The translations under genes and the position numbers were made by a program. 64,000 bases of DNA from Actinomycetes bacterium (GTDB taxonomy: Bacteria; Actinomycetota; Acidimicrobiia; Acidimicrobiales; SZUA-35), in the NCBI GenBank assembly GCA_024280015.1, contig JAJRQY010000138.1, forward strand, positions 1 through 64,000. Direction: 5' to 3'. The notes beneath the pieces are model-generated. The model made no database searches and had not been told where the DNA came from. It was given only the letters and a program-made list of their open reading frames with translations. Below, piece by piece: positions 8,453-16,535 of this stretch. The first letter of the stretch is position 1. Every line of letters starts with the position of its first letter.

Positions 8453-9928
8453 ATGTCAAGCTTCAATCTCAATGATCCGCGCCGAGTTGACGTCGAAGGC
8501 GTCAGCGTCTCCCCCGACCACTACATCGGCGGTCAGCGTGTGTCATCGCCAAACACTTTCGAGTCTCGGTCACCGTCAGATTGGGACCGAGTCCTGGCCA
8601 AGGTTGCCCGAGGAGATGCAGCCACCGCTGACCTTGCTGTTACTGCCGCTCAAGAAGGTTTCAAGACTTGGGGCTCGATGACCCCAGCCGAGCGGGGTGA
8701 AATCATGCACCGCATGGCTGACCTGATCGAGGCCAACAATGACGAGATTGCCATGGTCGAGACCATGGACATGGCGTTCCTGTACGAATCGATGCGGCTC
8801 AGGCTGGTGGCACGAGGAGCAACAAACTTCCGGCTCTATGCCGATCTTGCCATCGAACATCAGGAACGAACCTGGGATGGTCGAGGGGGTGCGCATGTTG
8901 TGCAATCAATGCCGGCCGGACCCGCGGTCATCATCACCCCATGGAATGCCCCGTTCATGCTTTCAACCTGGAAAATCACTCCAGCCCTGGCCGCTGGCAA
9001 CTCGATCATTCTGAAACCGGCCGAGTGGTCGCCCTTGTCGGCCTCACTGCTGGCTGACCTGGCCGGCGAAGCTGGCTTTCCCGCAGGATCGTTCAACGTG
9101 GTGCAAGGAATTGGCGAGGAAGTCGGAGCAGCCTTGGTATCTGACCCTCGGGTCCGTCGTATCAGCTTCACTGGGTCGCCACCTACAGCTCGCCATATCG
9201 GTAAGGCGGCGGCAGAGAACATCGTGCCTTTCACGGCCGAACTCGGGGGCAAGGGCCCGCTCATCATCTTCGCCGATTGTGATCTTGATGCTGCCGCCAG
9301 CATGGCGTCTGGCCAATTTGATGACTCCGGGCAGGTGTGCCTGGCGGGAACGAGGCTTCTGGTTGAAGCGTCGATCAGGGACGAGTTCCTGGCAAAGTTC
9401 AACGAGCTGGCAGACAAGCATGTGATGGGTGACCCTCGTGACGGTGCAACCACCATGGCCCCCATGGTCCACCCCGATCACGTCGACAATGTCGAAGGGT
9501 TCGTCGAGCGGGCGAAGGCCAACGGCGACTGTATTGTCCGTGGAGGAAGTCGCCCGAGCCGGCTGAACTATGAACCAACCCTGATCGAACCCAAGTCCAA
9601 TGACAGCGAGGTCGTGCAATCAGAGATCTTTGGACCAGTGCTCACCTTCCAGACGTTCGAGACTGATGACGAGGCGATTGACCTGGCCAACAGCACCGAA
9701 TACGGGCTCTCTTCGCTGATCTTCACCAGTTCCAACGAGCGGGCGGTCCGGGTTGGTCGTGCGGTGCGAGCTGGCATTGTTTGGGTGAACACCTTTCTCA
9801 TTCGAGATCTGACCGCACCCTTTGGCGGGATCGGCATCTCGGGAATCGGCCGTGAGGGCGGGGCCCATGCGCTGGAGTTCCATTCTGATCTCAAGACCTT
9901 GATCATCAAGGAAGGAACGACCAGCTAG
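8453..9928 (+). CDS. Aldehyde dehydrogenase, HpaE-like position in pathway
   Basis: A 491-residue NAD(P)-dependent aldehyde dehydrogenase. The family landmarks are ITPWNAPFMLSTWKITPALAAGNSIILKPAE (split here only by family loop), the general-base Glu in TAELGGKGP, the catalytic Cys in FDDSGQVCLAGTR, and the closing SEIFGPVLTFQTF and GIGISGIGREGG motifs. ATG 8453 is preceded by CCGGAGAAA; a start at 8399 would add non-conserved residues. Between an HpaD-like dioxygenase and an HpaG-like protein, its likely substrate is the ring-cleavage semialdehyde (5-carboxymethyl-2-hydroxymuconate semialdehyde in the Hpa pathway). This assignment is inference from context; other aldehydes, including a P450 product, remain possible. 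Confidence 0.88.
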   Translation: MSSFNLNDPRRVDVEGVSVSPDHYIGGQRVSSPNTFESRSPSDWDRVLAKVARGDAATADLAVTAAQEGFKTWGSMTPAERGEIMHRMADLIEANNDEIAMVETMDMAFLYESMRLRLVARGATNFRLYADLAIEHQERTWDGRGGAHVVQSMPAGPAVIITPWNAPFMLSTWKITPALAAGNSIILKPAEWSPLSASLLADLAGEAGFPAGSFNVVQGIGEEVGAALVSDPRVRRISFTGSPPTARHIGKAAAENIVPFTAELGGKGPLIIFADCDLDAAASMASGQFDDSGQVCLAGTRLLVEASIRDEFLAKFNELADKHVMGDPRDGATTMAPMVHPDHVDNVEGFVERAKANGDCIVRGGSRPSRLNYEPTLIEPKSNDSEVVQSEIFGPVLTFQTFETDDEAIDLANSTEYGLSSLIFTSSNERAVRVGRAVRAGIVWVNTFLIRDLTAPFGGIGISGIGREGGAHALEFHSDLKTLIIKEGTTS

Positions 9929-9937
9929 TCCCAACAG

Positions 9938-10456
9938 CTAGTCCAAAGACTCAAGGGTGCGCAGAACCGTGCGCAGGCTCGTGGCCAAGGTGTGCTTCTC
10001 GTCATTGTTCAAGCCATCGGCTATTCGTGCTTCCTCAGCATTGAAACGTGGATACAGCTCAGCCATGACTTCATCACCGGCCTCCGTCGACTTCACCAGG
10101 ACCAGCCGCTTGTCGGTCGGGTGTGGTGACCGCTTGACGTAGCCACGACGCTCCAGAGTGGTCATGACACCGGTGAGGGTTCCCTTACTAATTCCGGCCT
10201 CAACCGCAAGATGCCTGGCCTCTTGTTCCCCCCAGACCCATAGCACCCAAAGCACCGTGAACGCGGTGAAGGACACGTCTTGGTCGGCCAGGACCGTTCG
10301 TTCCAGGTGGTACCGAGCCTTGTTCGCCGCACGAAATATGTTGGAAACCGCAGCAAGTGACGCCAGGTCGACACCAAGGTCACCAACGCGCTTCTGAACG
10401 TCAAGCTCAGCTCGAATCAGGTCCGTTTCGTCGCTGCTGGAAAATCCACCGTTCAT
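9938..10456 (-). CDS. MarR-family transcriptional regulator
   Basis: This 172-residue winged-helix protein carries the typical MarR core: FTAFTVLWVLWVWGEQEARHLA, then the recognition region GISKGTLTGVMTTLERRGYVKRS, then the wing PTDKRLVLVKSTEAGDEVM. MarR proteins commonly control aromatic catabolism (HpaR and its relatives), releasing DNA on binding a phenolic substrate. The gene is convergent with the aldehyde dehydrogenase, 9 nt away, and lies inside the Hpa-like block. No copy of the GTTTGG-type palindrome was seen just upstream of this gene, so it may not autoregulate through that site. ATG 10456 fits, but a later start is possible. Confidence 0.87.
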   Translation of the reverse strand: MNGGFSSSDETDLIRAELDVQKRVGDLGVDLASLAAVSNIFRAANKARYHLERTVLADQDVSFTAFTVLWVLWVWGEQEARHLAVEAGISKGTLTGVMTTLERRGYVKRSPHPTDKRLVLVKSTEAGDEVMAELYPRFNAEEARIADGLNNDEKHTLATSLRTVLRTLESLD

Positions 10457-10535
10457 CGGCCGCCGATTCTAGGCGCAGATCGGTCGGACTGGGCCAGATC
10501 GCTCCGTTCTAGGGTCAAGCCGAGGAAAGCTGCGA

Positions 10536-11345
10536 CTAGATCGCCGGCGGCAAATTACGTTCGAGGGTGGTTCCGCCGTTCCAAGAAACGCCAACTTCAC
10601 GGTAGTACCCGGCAATCAGTTCTTGTGGCTGGAGCCGGTCCAGTTCTTCGGTTGGCGACTCGAACAAGGACAGGTCGAAGTCACCAACGAAGGTTCGGCC
10701 AATTTCGGCGTCGTAGCCGCCCATGGTGACTAATTCGTCCAGACTGTCGCTGCCGTCGCTTTCGATAGCGGGCATCCATCGATTGTGGATCATCGGCAGA
10801 GCATTCACGAACCCCGCATGATCGGACTCATCGGTGATGGTGAAGGTCGCCTCGGCCAGACGGCGATCATAGGCAGCAAGCGTTGCGCCAAATTTGCCGC
10901 CGACTTCGAGACGAGGACCAGCCTTGCCAACTGTGACTGGCCGAGTCATGAAGCAGGAACCCATCTTCTTCGGATAACCCTGATGGTTGCCGCGCCCCAT
11001 GGCATAGTCACGATCGACCCAGATATTGATACAGCGCGAATAGTGCTCACCCTTGTACTTACAGCGGGCAACCATGAAGACCTCCATGTACTGAGATCGC
11101 ATCGGATCCAGCAGCTCTTCGAAGGAATCTGAGCAGCTCTGCCAATCGGCCCAGATCATGGCGATGGCCCCAGGATCTTCATCAGCTAGCTCCAGAGGAT
11201 CAGGCAAGAGCTCGGCCACTGCTGCGGGATCCGTCCGGTACTCCAACGTCATGAGGGCCCCGGAGTAGTGCCAGGGCGGATTGGGCACCAGCGATGACCG
11301 ACCCGTAGCCGAACGGGGGAACATGAATCCGTGAACTTCTGCCAT
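10536..11345 (-). CDS. Acetoacetate decarboxylase-family protein
   Basis: The protein has about 269 residues from ATG 11345 (MAEVHGFMFPRSATG), preceded by GGAG on the minus strand; a start at 11444 would add an unlikely N-terminus. The central GRGNHQGYPKKMG matches the acetoacetate decarboxylase motif G-R-E-x2-G-Y-P-K-K, whose second-position lysine forms the Schiff base in the classical enzyme. The family also includes enzymes that do not decarboxylate acetoacetate. Its place inside an aromatic meta-cleavage cluster, divergent from an HpaG-like hydrolase-fold protein, suggests a role on a beta-keto or oxo-diacid intermediate. The reaction is not known. Confidence 0.78.
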   Translation of the reverse strand: MAEVHGFMFPRSATGRSSLVPNPPWHYSGALMTLEYRTDPAAVAELLPDPLELADEDPGAIAMIWADWQSCSDSFEELLDPMRSQYMEVFMVARCKYKGEHYSRCINIWVDRDYAMGRGNHQGYPKKMGSCFMTRPVTVGKAGPRLEVGGKFGATLAAYDRRLAEATFTITDESDHAGFVNALPMIHNRWMPAIESDGSDSLDELVTMGGYDAEIGRTFVGDFDLSLFESPTEELDRLQPQELIAGYYREVGVSWNGGTTLERNLPPAI

Positions 11346-11448
11346 GTCTTTGCTCCAGAGAGAGTGGTTGAGGACTACGAACGACCTGGATCTGATTCGG
11401 GTCACTATCACCCAATTGTGGTGGAAGTTGACCCATTGTGACAATATC

Positions 11449-11462
11449 GTTTGGAACCGAAC
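11449..11462. promoter_or_regulatory. Operator-like palindrome, copy 3 (decarboxylase/FAH divergent region)
   Basis: GTTTGGAACCGAAC, within ATCG on the left and AAT on the right, is the same 14-bp element as at 7025, with one arm mismatch. It lies in the divergent region between the decarboxylase-family gene (start 11345) and the FAH-family gene (start 11491), 29 nt before the latter's start codon. Confidence 0.55.
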
Positions 11463-11490
11463 AATTGCCAGAATGATCCGGAGACTTTTG

Positions 11491-12375
11491 ATGGCTGAAT
11501 ATCGACGAATCCTGCTAGACGGTTACCCAACAATTACTGAACGTGACGGCGACAATCTGGTGGCCAATGACGGTCGTGTTGTTGCCATCGCCGACGCGGT
11601 GCACCTTGCGCCAACAACGCCGAGCAAGATCATCTGCGTTCACCTGAACTACCGCAGCCGGGTTGAGGAGTTCATGACCAAGCTCCCGGCCGCTCCAACC
11701 TATTTCCACAAGCCAGTCAGTGCCCTGAGTGCACACAACTCCGGCATTGTTCGACCCGAGCGCTGCAACTGGCTCAACTACGAGGGTGAGATTGCCATCA
11801 TTATTGGACGCACCTGTCGCAATGTCAGCCCCGAAGAGGTCGGCGGCTACATCGCTGGCTACAGCGTCTCCAACGACTACGGGCTGCACGACTTCCGTGA
11901 TACCGATTCCGGTTCCATGCTGCGAGTCAAGGGATCGGACACCCTCTGCCCAGTGGGTCCAGCCTTGATCACCGATTGGGACTATCACAATAAGCGGATC
12001 ACGACATCGGTCAACGGAACAATTGTCCAGGATGCCAACACCGACGAGATGGAGTGGGACATGCACTATCTCGTGGCCGACATTGCTCGCAGCATCACCC
12101 TTGAGCCTGGCGATATCTTGCTGTCGGGTACACCCGCCAATAGTCGACCGGTGCAACCCGGTGACCTGGTTGAGGTCGAAGTCGAAGGACTCGGCAAGCT
12201 CAGCAACACCATCGTGGTCGGGCCAACGCCAATCCGTGATGACGTTGGCGCCCAGCCGACCGAATCCGAAGAAGTCATCTCCACCGCCATGGGTGGCGAC
12301 TGGGAGTTCCGCGGGATCCGGTCGCCGCAGGGGCCAGGAGCCAAACACTACGCATCCAAGCTCGACGACGAGTAG
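11491..12375 (+). CDS. hpaG: Fumarylacetoacetate hydrolase-family protein, HpaG-like
   Basis: This 294-residue protein ends the Hpa-like set. The FAH-family metal site is clear: CNWLNYEGEIAIIIGR (Glu-x-Glu), then VSNDYGLHDFRDTDSGSML (Asp), RVKGSDTLCPVGPALI, and the substrate loop GDILLSGTPANSRPVQPGDLVEVEV. Homologues are HpaG-type 2-hydroxyhepta-2,4-diene-1,7-dioate isomerases/OPET decarboxylases and acylpyruvate hydrolases. ATG 11491 was chosen because it follows CCGGAG and begins MAEYRRILLDG; an ATG start at 11344 would cross the operator. A C-terminal tail of about 45 residues is longer than usual. The exact step depends on the ring cleaved by the dioxygenase. Confidence 0.85.
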   Translation: MAEYRRILLDGYPTITERDGDNLVANDGRVVAIADAVHLAPTTPSKIICVHLNYRSRVEEFMTKLPAAPTYFHKPVSALSAHNSGIVRPERCNWLNYEGEIAIIIGRTCRNVSPEEVGGYIAGYSVSNDYGLHDFRDTDSGSMLRVKGSDTLCPVGPALITDWDYHNKRITTSVNGTIVQDANTDEMEWDMHYLVADIARSITLEPGDILLSGTPANSRPVQPGDLVEVEVEGLGKLSNTIVVGPTPIRDDVGAQPTESEEVISTAMGGDWEFRGIRSPQGPGAKHYASKLDDE

Positions 12376-12446
12376 GGGGCATGCCCTAGATCGGTGGCAC
12401 AGTCCTGACTGGTTCCACATTGGGTTCGGGAACTAGGGTCAACGAC

Positions 12447-13199
12447 ATGGCAAACGAGGTACTGACCGAGCGCCGAGGACGGGTATTTCTCATCACCCTG
12501 AATCGGCCCGAAGCAATGAACTCCATCAACACTCCCCTGGCAGCGGCACTCAATGCTGCGCTCGATGAGTTGGACAATGACCCCGACCTCACCGTCGGAA
12601 TTCTGACCGGAACAGGCAGGGGTTTCTCTGCAGGCATGGATCTGAAAGCCTTTGCCAAGGAGGGCCCACCAAAGGGATTGGACCGCTTCTTCCAGAAGGT
12701 TTGCGAGAAACCACTCATTGCTGCAATCGAAGGATTTGCCCTGGCCGGTGGCCTGGAAATCGCCTTGGCCTGTGATCTGATCGTCGCCGCAGACAATTCG
12801 CGCTTCGGTATCCCAGAAGTCAAGGTCGGGTTGCTGGCCGCTGCCGGAGCCTTGTTTCGCTTGCCCCAGCGCCTTCCCTACGGGTTGGCTATGGAGATGG
12901 CCCTAACCGGTGACCCGATTGATGCCAACGAGGCATTATCCCACCGGCTCATCGACCGGATGGCTCCGGCCGGAACATCAGTTGAGGTGGCAATGGAACT
13001 GGCCGAACGAATCGCCGCCAACGCCCCCATCTCGGTTGTGGCCTCTAAGAAAACACTCCGGACACAGAAGGGCCTCAATCAAGACGAGTTCTGGGATGCC
13101 CAATTACCCATGATCATCGAGGTATTCACTTCAGAAGACGCAAAAGAAGGCCCGGCGGCCTTTGCTCAGAAACGACCCCCGGTCTGGACAGGCAAGTAA
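12447..13199 (+). CDS. Enoyl-CoA hydratase/isomerase (crotonase)
   Basis: A 250-residue crotonase-fold protein. The oxyanion-hole segment SAGMDLKAF (around residue 60-70) and GFALAGGLEIALACDLIVAAD (about 100-120) are present. Both catalytic glutamates of true hydratases appear to be kept, in GGLE and in FGIPEVKVGLL. It probably hydrates an enoyl-CoA in the same catabolic flow as the acyl-CoA dehydrogenase at 595. ATG 12447 (MANEVLTERRGR) follows an AGGG site; 12420 would add nine poorly supported residues. It lies 71 nt after the FAH gene in the same direction. Confidence 0.88.
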   Translation: MANEVLTERRGRVFLITLNRPEAMNSINTPLAAALNAALDELDNDPDLTVGILTGTGRGFSAGMDLKAFAKEGPPKGLDRFFQKVCEKPLIAAIEGFALAGGLEIALACDLIVAADNSRFGIPEVKVGLLAAAGALFRLPQRLPYGLAMEMALTGDPIDANEALSHRLIDRMAPAGTSVEVAMELAERIAANAPISVVASKKTLRTQKGLNQDEFWDAQLPMIIEVFTSEDAKEGPAAFAQKRPPVWTGK

Positions 13200-13299
13200 G
13201 CAATCCTGTCACTTGGCCGGGACACCACAACGCGCTCCAGAGTCCCCGCCAGACAACGCATACAACACCCGGCAAGCGCCAGAAAGTACCGTTGTTGCC

Positions 13300-14709
13300 A
13301 TGAAACGTATTGTTCTGCTGCTCACCATGGCGCTCGCAGCCGCCGCCGCTCCCATCGGGCCAGCTTCTGCCGCTGGGGAGGCGATCTCCACCGTCGCCGG
13401 TCCGGAAGCCCAGCTGAGTCACCCAGGTGCTGTCGTCCTCGATCGAAATGGCAATACCTACATCGCCGATACCAACAATCATCGGATCCGTAAACTCAGC
13501 GCAGACGGCACCACCATCACCACCATCGCAGGCACCGGAACCGAAGGAAGCTCCAACGGCAATGGCAGCCCAACCAGTACTCAGCTGCGCTATCCCAGTG
13601 GTTTGGCTGTCGACCAGGCAGGCAATGTCTACATCGCTGACACCCTCAACCATCGGATCCGCAAACTCAGCGCAGACGGCACCACCATCACCACCATCGC
13701 AGGCACCGGAACCGAAGGAAGCTCCAACGGCAATGGCAGCCCAACAACGGTTCAGCTCAGCCGGCCAAACGGTCTTGCTCTTGATGCCGCCGGCAACCTC
13801 TATATTGCCGATACCAACAATCATCGGATCCGTAAACTCAGCGCAGACGGCACCACCATCACCACCATCGCAGGCACCACCACTCATGGCAATGCTGATG
13901 GAAACGGCATCCCAACCAATGTGCAACTGAACTTTCCCCACTCCGTTGCCGTCGATGCGGCTGGCAATGTCTACTTCGCAGATACCTTCAACCACCGCGT
14001 TCGCAAGCTCAATGCTGCCGGCACCGCTGTCACCACCATCATCGGAACTGGAAACGAAGGACGCACGCTGAGCAGTCCGACCCAGACTCGCTTGAGGTAT
14101 CCGTGGGGCGTAGCCGTTGACCGATTTGGGAACGTCTTTGTAAGCGACACCGTCAACCATCGCATCTTGAGGCTCGACGACAGCGGCAGTCTTCTTAGCG
14201 TCATCGCCGACTCTGGGGCCAGTCTGCAAAGCCCTCGCGGTATTCATGTTGTTGATGACGGGCCAAACAATCCCGGTCGACTATTCATCGCTGACACCAG
14301 TAACCATCGCATCCGTGAGCTACCTCTACCCAATGAGCGAGTCCTGCTTGGCGACTACGCCAACGCCAGCGGCACTCGCGGCTCAGTGGCCCGCCTGTAT
14401 ATGGCCGTGTTCGGGCGTCAGCCTGATGCCGAAGGCTTCGTCTACTGGACTGGTCGGGTGTCCAATGGCCTCAAGCTCGAAAAGGCAGCAGAATCCTTTG
14501 TCAGTAGTCCCGAATTCATTGCCCTCTACGGGTCAACATCAAACGCTGAGTTCGTTGATCTTCTCTATGTGAATGTGTTAGGCCGACCGGCCGATGCCGA
14601 AGGTCGCGGCTATTGGATTGGACAACTCGGCTCGGGCATGAGTAGAACCGAGCTAACGCTCTGGTTCTCCGAATCGCCAGAGTTCAAGGTCGTTACCGAG
14701 ACAAGCTAG
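13300..14709 (+). CDS. Secreted NHL-repeat protein with C-terminal DUF4214
   Basis: ATG 13300 opens a clear signal peptide (KRIVLLLTMALAAAAAPIGPASAA, cleavage after ASA). Residues about 30-340 are NHL beta-propeller repeats, each with G-N-x-Y-I-A-D-T-x-N-H-R-I-R-K-L and a T-x-A-G-T-G spacer. Residues about 355-465 are two DUF4214 units (VARLYMAVFGRQPDAEGFVYW and YVNVLGRPADAEGRGYW), a module often found in exported actinobacterial and cyanobacterial proteins. It probably works outside the membrane in binding or adhesion, with no enzymatic motif visible. A start at 13162 would bury the signal peptide. The propeller DNA holds near-identical 171-bp units. Confidence 0.85.
   Translation: MKRIVLLLTMALAAAAAPIGPASAAGEAISTVAGPEAQLSHPGAVVLDRNGNTYIADTNNHRIRKLSADGTTITTIAGTGTEGSSNGNGSPTSTQLRYPSGLAVDQAGNVYIADTLNHRIRKLSADGTTITTIAGTGTEGSSNGNGSPTTVQLSRPNGLALDAAGNLYIADTNNHRIRKLSADGTTITTIAGTTTHGNADGNGIPTNVQLNFPHSVAVDAAGNVYFADTFNHRVRKLNAAGTAVTTIIGTGNEGRTLSSPTQTRLRYPWGVAVDRFGNVFVSDTVNHRILRLDDSGSLLSVIADSGASLQSPRGIHVVDDGPNNPGRLFIADTSNHRIRELPLPNERVLLGDYANASGTRGSVARLYMAVFGRQPDAEGFVYWTGRVSNGLKLEKAAESFVSSPEFIALYGSTSNAEFVDLLYVNVLGRPADAEGRGYWIGQLGSGMSRTELTLWFSESPEFKVVTETS
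13480..13878 (+). repeat. 171-bp spaced coding repeats in the NHL propeller
   Basis: The stretch beginning CATCGGATCC recurs at 13480, 13651 and 13822, an exact 171-bp (57-codon) period. Copies 1 and 2 match over about 95 bp with one difference (CCGTAAAC against CCGCAAAC). Copy 3 matches copy 1 over about 57 bp and also shares its upstream ACCAACAAT. Synonymous sites are identical, so the copies are recent duplications or have been homogenised by recombination. Confidence 0.9.
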
Positions 14710-14728
14710 TACAACTGGGGAGGGAAAT

Positions 14729-15223
14729 ATGAGTGACTTCGAGGAGCCTGAGGGCCAAGCGGTTCCTCTGATGCCACCTGGCTGGTATCAGGCTGAACCT
14801 GGCTGGCAGCAGTACTGGGATGGTGTCCAGTGGACCGAACATAGAAGCCCATTGGTCGAAACCGGAACAGGCGCAGCACCAGCTCAGCTTGCTGCTGCTT
14901 CTGCAACCAGTGATGAGACCGGGATTGCCGTGCTCGCCCACCTCGGGGGCCTCATTGGTAGCTTCCTTCTACCCCTCGTCATCTACTTGATCAAGAAAGA
15001 TGACTCCCCGTTCCTTCGCCACCATGCGGCCGAAGCTCTCAACTTTCAGCTCACCTTGATGATTGCCTACACCGTCTCGTTCTTTCTGCTCTTTCTGCTT
15101 GTCGGGTTCATCTTGCTTCCGCTCTTAATGATCGGCAGCCTGATCTTGTCAATCGTGGCCGCCGTGGCCGCCAGCCGAGGTGAGTGGTACCAGTACCCGA
15201 TGATCCTGCGCCTCATTACCTAG
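14729..15223 (+). CDS. DUF2510-DUF4870 membrane protein
   Basis: A 164-residue protein. The N-terminal DUF2510 motif is PPGWYQAEPGWQQYWDGVQWTEH (about 12-34). The C-terminal DUF4870 (Tic20-like) region has three hydrophobic segments (LAHLGGLIGSFLLPLVIYLI, a long FQLTLMIAYTV..LLFLLVGF segment and LLMIGSLILSIVAAVAA) and the conserved SPFLRHHAAEALNFQ. GGGAGGG precedes ATG 14729. The function of this family is unknown. It lies 19 nt after the NHL gene and is convergent with a PrsW-like gene that also carries a DUF2510 motif. Confidence 0.85.
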   Translation: MSDFEEPEGQAVPLMPPGWYQAEPGWQQYWDGVQWTEHRSPLVETGTGAAPAQLAAASATSDETGIAVLAHLGGLIGSFLLPLVIYLIKKDDSPFLRHHAAEALNFQLTLMIAYTVSFFLLFLLVGFILLPLLMIGSLILSIVAAVAASRGEWYQYPMILRLIT

Positions 15224-15250
15224 GTTCTTCTAGATTGGGAAGGTTGAGCG

Positions 15251-16426
15251 CTAGGTCGAAGGAGCTCGACGAGCCCGGTCCAGTTGGCCAGCAAGGCGCT
15301 GTTCTTCTGACGCATCGACATCACCGGGCCGGGAATGCAACAAGGCAAGACGGGCCAGGGAGGAATGCACCCCGTCGAAGTGCTTACGCTGGCTTCGCGA
15401 CAGTGAGCTCCGAATTCGAAGCATGTCTCTCCACTTGGAAAAGACAACGACTTCGCCCGGCGTGAGACCATATCGCTGCGCCAAGAACGGAACCTGGGCA
15501 GTGAAACGTTTCTGTTCTCGACGGCGGAACACAAACAGGGCTATGCCGACCCCAAAGAACAAGATGATGAAGAGTAAGAATGTCAAACCAACAACGGCCA
15601 ATGCCTGGCCCTCATCAAGTCTCTCGCTGTAGGTGATGGACCCGTTCCATGCCATATGTAGGGCGACGGCAATCACATAGCCGAACAAGATCGACGGAAA
15701 CGCCCGCTTCCCGCGAGAAACAGCTAGGCCAGCGGCGATCCCACTCCAAACGGTAAACAGCGGATGAGCGAAGGGGGTCAGAATCGCTCGCAAGATGAAG
15801 GTCTGGGCCAAGAAGCCGACTTGGGAGGCGGTGGCAAAGTAGAGAGCGTCCTCAATCACCGCGAATCCCAGGGCAATCCAGCCGGCATAGACAATGCCGT
15901 CCATCACTCCGTCGATCTCCTTACGACGGACGACCCAAAGCAAGCCAGCGGCCTTCATTCCTTCTTCGACGACGGGGGCTGACACGACCGCGGCAACAGC
16001 TTCCCCAGCAACCAAGGCAACAATGCTGTTCACAATCGAAGCAATCAACGCGGCAACAGTCACGCCCCACAACAACGCGTGCAGTCGAGATGACCAGGGT
16101 TCTGGCTCGACTCGGTCCAGCCAGACCAAGACGGGAACGACGATAAGGAGCGGAACCAATCCGAGGAATACGGCGAACAGGCTTGAGGTGAAGGCAAAGA
16201 AGACTAGGGCCCCGGCTGTCGGTATCCCGGCCAGCAGCACCGGCATACTGAGCCACATTGGCAGCCGCGGCTTCTTCTCGATCGCACCACTGATGTTCGC
16301 TGTCCAGGCCAGGCCATCCCACCATCGCCATGACGACTGATTCCATGGGTCCGGGTACCAGCCCGGAGCAGTCTGGCCGGCTCCATGTTGGGGTTGAACG
16401 CTGGTCACCTGACCAGTGTCGCCCAT
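15251..16426 (-). CDS. PrsW-family intramembrane metalloprotease with N-terminal DUF2510
   Basis: The N-terminus (from ATG 16426, about 391 aa) has APGWYPDPWNQSSWRWWDGLAWT, a DUF2510 motif. About eight hydrophobic segments follow. PrsW-type catalytic features are VVEEGMKAAGLLWV (paired Glu), GFAVIEDALYF, ILTPFAHPLFTVWSG (His) and ALHMAWNG (His). PrsW cleaves an anti-sigma factor in Bacillus; the actinobacterial targets are mostly unknown. The cytoplasmic C-terminus is Arg/Lys-rich. A TTG start at 16465 is possible. It is divergent from the Usp gene at 16536. Confidence 0.85.
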   Translation of the reverse strand: MGDTGQVTSVQPQHGAGQTAPGWYPDPWNQSSWRWWDGLAWTANISGAIEKKPRLPMWLSMPVLLAGIPTAGALVFFAFTSSLFAVFLGLVPLLIVVPVLVWLDRVEPEPWSSRLHALLWGVTVAALIASIVNSIVALVAGEAVAAVVSAPVVEEGMKAAGLLWVVRRKEIDGVMDGIVYAGWIALGFAVIEDALYFATASQVGFLAQTFILRAILTPFAHPLFTVWSGIAAGLAVSRGKRAFPSILFGYVIAVALHMAWNGSITYSERLDEGQALAVVGLTFLLFIILFFGVGIALFVFRRREQKRFTAQVPFLAQRYGLTPGEVVVFSKWRDMLRIRSSLSRSQRKHFDGVHSSLARLALLHSRPGDVDASEEQRLAGQLDRARRAPST

Positions 16427-16535
16427 GAATCCAAATTCCGTTGATTCGTACACAAAATCGCCCAATCAACTGGTGACATCTGGCTGTGACCTTTGCCTCT
16501 TTCACCCTTCACCGTGGCGCACGCATCATGACCAG

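Noticed and set aside
13126-14247. A 373-residue minus-strand open frame with Gly/Asp repeats across the NHL gene
   Set aside because: Its repeats mirror the NHL DNA repeats on the other strand, and the plus-strand gene has a signal peptide and two known domains.
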